A program made the position numbers and the translations under genes. From positions 2,542,001-2,606,000 of the forward strand of contig NSGV01000001.1 in NCBI GenBank assembly GCA_002300355.1: a DNA stretch of 64,000 bases, written 5' to 3'. Shown here one piece after another: positions 61,434 to 64,000 of this stretch. How positions within the stretch are numbered: the first letter of the stretch is position 1; each line of letters opens with the position of its first letter. This stretch comes from Streptomyces sp. TLI_235. Its GTDB lineage: Bacteria; Actinomycetota; Actinomycetes; Streptomycetales; Streptomycetaceae. The notes beneath the pieces were generated by a model. It made no database searches, was not told where the DNA came from, and saw only the letters and a list, made by a program, of their open reading frames with translations.

Positions 61434-63776
61434 ATGTCCGAGCACACCATCGGCCCCACCCCCGGCCCCGCCGACGATGACGACCAGTCCGTCTACGCCG
61501 CCGACCTGCAGGCGGCCTTCACCCCCGAGGTCCTCGCCGACCTGGAGGCCGCCATGCGCGGCCTGGAGGGCGACCAGCCGGCCACCGGCACCACCGTGAT
61601 CCCGAAGCCCGCCGCCCCTGTCCTCGACATGACCAAGGCCCCTACCCCCGCGGAGCCCGCCCGGGTGATCGAGCCGACGCCCGACGAGATCGTCCTCGGC
61701 GGCGAGCAGTACGGCATCACCCTCCGCGAGGACCCCGAGGGCGACCTCCCCTTCGTCCCCCTGTGGGTCCGCTCCGCCGGCGGCTGGAAGTTCCGCACCC
61801 GAGTCGCCCGCGTCCAGGCCCGCCGCGCGGTGCGCCGCTGGCTCGCCCGGCAGCGCACCACCCGCGGCCACGGCGCCCAGTTCCGCCGGGGCCTGCGCAT
61901 CACCACCGAGTGGGTCGGCGGCCTGGAGGGCGCCAACATGGACGCCGCCCGCACCCAGGCGTACATGGCCGCCCGCGAGTCCCGGCAGCTCGCCCGCGCC
62001 GCCCGCTTCAAGGCCATGCCCTCGACGAAGGCCAAGGCCCGGGCGGAGGCCGACCGGGCGCAGACCGCCGCCATCGCCGCCGCGAACACGTACAAGCGCG
62101 CCAAGGCCGACCGCACCCGCGCCCGCCTCACCCGCGGCACCATCGCCTACGGCCCAGCCGTCGCCGCCCTCGGCTACGGCTACGTCGCCGGCGGCCTGCC
62201 CGGTCTCGGTGCAGCCGCATCCGCCACGTTCGCCGGCGGCGCGTTCGTCGGCCGCCGCCCCGACTACGCGGACGAGTCGTGGGGCGGGGAGTTCGAGTAC
62301 CTCGGCGATGGCGTCCCGCTGACCGAGCCGTTGCTGAACCGGGTGTTCGTCGCCGCGAAGGTCATCGCCGAGAACGAGACACTGCGCATGGTCACCCCGT
62401 GCATGAGTGAGCGGGACGGCGCCGCGTGGCTGGCGATGTTCGACCTGCCGCCGGGCATCACCGTCCGCAAGGCCCTGGCCGCCTCCGAGGCCCTGGCGTC
62501 CGCGTTCGGTGTCGAGGTCGCCCAGCTCGACATGGCCAAGGCCGGCCGCGCCGGGCGGATCGACCTGCGGGTTGCGAACGAGCTGCCGTTCACCGGCACC
62601 CCGGAGCGCGGTCCGCTGCTCGCCCACGAAGGCCCGGTGAACTTCTGGGAGAAGGTGCCGATGGCCACCAGCGTGCGCGGCCTGCCGGTGCTGATCTCGT
62701 GGGTGGAGCGCTCCGGCCTGCTCGGAGGCGAGCCCGGCGCCGGCAAGTCCGCCGCGGCGAACAACGTGCTCCTGGCCGCCGCGCTCGACCCGCGGGTGAT
62801 CCTTTGGCTCGCGGACGGCAAGGGCGGCGGCGACCTGGAGCCGTTCGACGCCATCGCAACCGAGACCGAGCCCGACGGCGACCCGGAGGCCATGCTCGCC
62901 ATGCTCCGCCGCCTCAAGCAGGAGATGGCCAAGCGGTACGCCTTCCTCAAGAGCATCGGCAAGCGGAAGGTCACCGAGGAGCTCGCCAACAAGTACCCGC
63001 AGCAGCTGCGTCAGCTCCTCTTCTACGTCGACGAGCTGATGAGCTACCTGACGGATGACGAGAAGCTCGGAAAGCAGATCGCAAAGATGATCCGGCTCAT
63101 CGTCTCCAAGGGCCGCGCCGCCGGGATCATCACCATCGCCGCCACCCAGAAGCCCGGATCCGACGTCGTCCCCACCTCGCTGCGCGACATCCTGTCCATC
63201 CGGTTCGCGTTGCGCTGCCTTACCCCGCAGGCCTCGGACACCATTTTGGGCCAGGGCGCGGCGGCGGCTGGCTACAACGCGAAGGCGATCGAGGCGGAGA
63301 TGCGGGGCGCCGGCTACCTGTGGGCGGAGGGCTCAAACCCGCTCCTGGTCCGTGCGCACTTCTACAAGGACGAGGAGGTGACGGCGCTGCTGGAGCGTGC
63401 CCACGCCCTGCGCGAGGCGGCCGGCACCCTGCCGTCCGGGGAGATGCCGCTCCCGGCCCGGCTGCGCGGACTCGGCACCGCCGAGGGCAACGCGCTCGCG
63501 GTCCTGGTCGAGGCATTCGAGGAGTACGACCGGGCCCGCACCACCGAGGACGGCGAGGAGCAGGCCGAGGACCCCACGGAGTGGCTGCCCACCGCCTACC
63601 TGGTCGAGGCCCTCACCAAGGCCGGCATCGCCCTGACGGAGAAGGCGCTCGGCGACCTGGTCCGCCGGAGTGCCGAGCAGGCCAAGCGCCGCGACTGGGA
63701 GGGCCGGAAGACGAGCGGCTACCCGGTGGAGGCGATCATGACCGCCGCCTCTAAGGCCCTCGCACCGGCCGCCTGA
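61434..63776 (+). CDS. FtsK/SpoIIIE-type conjugal DNA translocase (TraB-like)
   Basis: 780 residues. After an acidic, disordered start comes a membrane-associated basic region (about 110-290; one or two helices in GPAVAALGYGYVAGGLPGLG). The motor domain has Walker A GEPGAGKS with Lys438, a DGKGGGDLEPFD segment and Walker B LLFYVDELM with Asp533-Glu534; ATQKPGSDVVPTSLRDILSI follows as in FtsK. The C-terminal 150 residues hold a winged-helix-like end (TAYLVEALTKAGIALTEKAL) suited to recognise DNA repeats. In Streptomyces elements TraB alone moves double-stranded DNA between hyphae after binding clt. The start is ATG 61434 with AAGGAG. Directly followed by candidate clt repeats. Confidence 0.88.
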   Translation: MSEHTIGPTPGPADDDDQSVYAADLQAAFTPEVLADLEAAMRGLEGDQPATGTTVIPKPAAPVLDMTKAPTPAEPARVIEPTPDEIVLGGEQYGITLREDPEGDLPFVPLWVRSAGGWKFRTRVARVQARRAVRRWLARQRTTRGHGAQFRRGLRITTEWVGGLEGANMDAARTQAYMAARESRQLARAARFKAMPSTKAKARAEADRAQTAAIAAANTYKRAKADRTRARLTRGTIAYGPAVAALGYGYVAGGLPGLGAAASATFAGGAFVGRRPDYADESWGGEFEYLGDGVPLTEPLLNRVFVAAKVIAENETLRMVTPCMSERDGAAWLAMFDLPPGITVRKALAASEALASAFGVEVAQLDMAKAGRAGRIDLRVANELPFTGTPERGPLLAHEGPVNFWEKVPMATSVRGLPVLISWVERSGLLGGEPGAGKSAAANNVLLAAALDPRVILWLADGKGGGDLEPFDAIATETEPDGDPEAMLAMLRRLKQEMAKRYAFLKSIGKRKVTEELANKYPQQLRQLLFYVDELMSYLTDDEKLGKQIAKMIRLIVSKGRAAGIITIAATQKPGSDVVPTSLRDILSIRFALRCLTPQASDTILGQGAAAAGYNAKAIEAEMRGAGYLWAEGSNPLLVRAHFYKDEEVTALLERAHALREAAGTLPSGEMPLPARLRGLGTAEGNALAVLVEAFEEYDRARTTEDGEEQAEDPTEWLPTAYLVEALTKAGIALTEKALGDLVRRSAEQAKRRDWEGRKTSGYPVEAIMTAASKALAPAA

Positions 63777-63970
63777 CCCTGTCCCGACCCTGTCGGCCGC
63801 CCTGTTCATCCCGGAATGTCCGTGGCCGGGGCGGCCGGCATCCCTGTCCCACCACCCGCTGACCCTGTCCGCGCTGGCCAGGGTCAGCCGGGGTCCGGAC
63901 AGGATCACTCGATGCTCTGACCAGCACCGATGCCAGCCCGGACACGGTCCGGACAGGTTCAAAGACAGGT
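63775..63970 (+). promoter_or_regulatory. repeat cluster, candidate clt locus
   Basis: GACCCTGTC at 63775-63783 (overlapping the translocase stop), 63786-63794 and 63861-63869; shorter CCCTGT forms at 63800 and 63842. GCTGACCCTG (63858-63867) pairs with CAGGGTCAGC (63879-63888) as a 10-bp hairpin stem. GGTCCGGACAGG occurs at 63892-63903 and 63946-63957, and GACAGGT again at 63964. The density of repeats right behind a traB-type gene fits the position of clt in Streptomyces plasmids. Confidence 0.55.
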
Positions 63971-64000
63971 ACAAACCTACCCAAACCGATGACCGCCCGG

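Larger units (their letters stand above)
56901..64000 (+). mobile_element. AICE-like integrative conjugative element, left part
   Basis: From the yifB break to the window end all genes are on the plus strand, packed with ATGA or GTGA overlaps or short gaps, and comprise small unknown proteins, small membrane proteins, a DUF2637-type protein and an FtsK/TraB-like translocase. This is the composition of the spread/transfer module of actinomycete integrative and conjugative elements. Replication and integrase genes would be expected to the right, outside the window. The left boundary is at about 56900. Confidence 0.75.

Overview
The window is chromosomal DNA of a high-GC streptomycete. The evidence is the rRNA sequence, strong G/C bias at third codon positions, many GTG and TTG starts, a whiG sporulation sigma gene, an osaABC locus and an actinomycete-type conjugative element. 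The 16S sequence and the gene order suggest Kitasatospora or a near relative; this is inference from memory, not a tree.

Layout. 1-8350: divergent osmotic-stress signalling locus osaB-osaA (minus) and osaC (plus). 8731-10284: GPR1/FUN34/YaaH-type acetate transporter and a PAP2-like membrane phosphatase. 10347-15434: complete rRNA operon on the minus strand (16S-23S-5S, no spacer tRNA). 16076-19027: methylmalonate-semialdehyde dehydrogenase, an AbiEii-like nucleotidyltransferase and a frameshifted small gene. 19234-33700: a large polyamine/GABA utilisation block. It holds an aldehyde dehydrogenase-potDABC-amine oxidoreductase operon, a divergent PucR regulator, two class III aminotransferases, a second aldehyde dehydrogenase and an Lrp/AsnC regulator. 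33900-35808: two-gene ABC export system. 35888-36988: rlmN.

36970-44876 is an island between cdsA and rlmN, bounded by two 36-bp direct repeats (35/36 identical) that contain the first seven codons of rlmN. It carries remnants of an MMPL transporter and its TetR regulator, an AraC/VirS-like regulator, a hemolysin III-type membrane protein and a minus-strand operon of flavin monooxygenase, short-chain dehydrogenase and aldehyde dehydrogenase, similar in composition to the mycobacterial virS-mymA locus. No integrase was seen in it.

45016-56900 is the conserved core cdsA-frr-pyrH-tsf-rpsB, then a divergent M23 peptidase, a TetR regulator, and whiG-dprA-yifB on the minus strand. whiG has an open N-terminal extension of about 440 codons. 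yifB lacks its 5' end: homology stops at about 56900, where a second mobile element starts and runs past the window end. The element carries a tightly packed series of small genes, a DUF2637-type membrane protein and an FtsK/TraB-like DNA translocase (61434-63776). Directly behind the translocase gene are short repeats that could be its clt recognition locus. This looks like one end of an actinomycete integrative and conjugative element using yifB as its target.

Several short genes carry apparent one-base shifts (about 18652, 50930, 58296, 44435). These may be real lesions, recoding or base-calling errors; the raw reads would decide.
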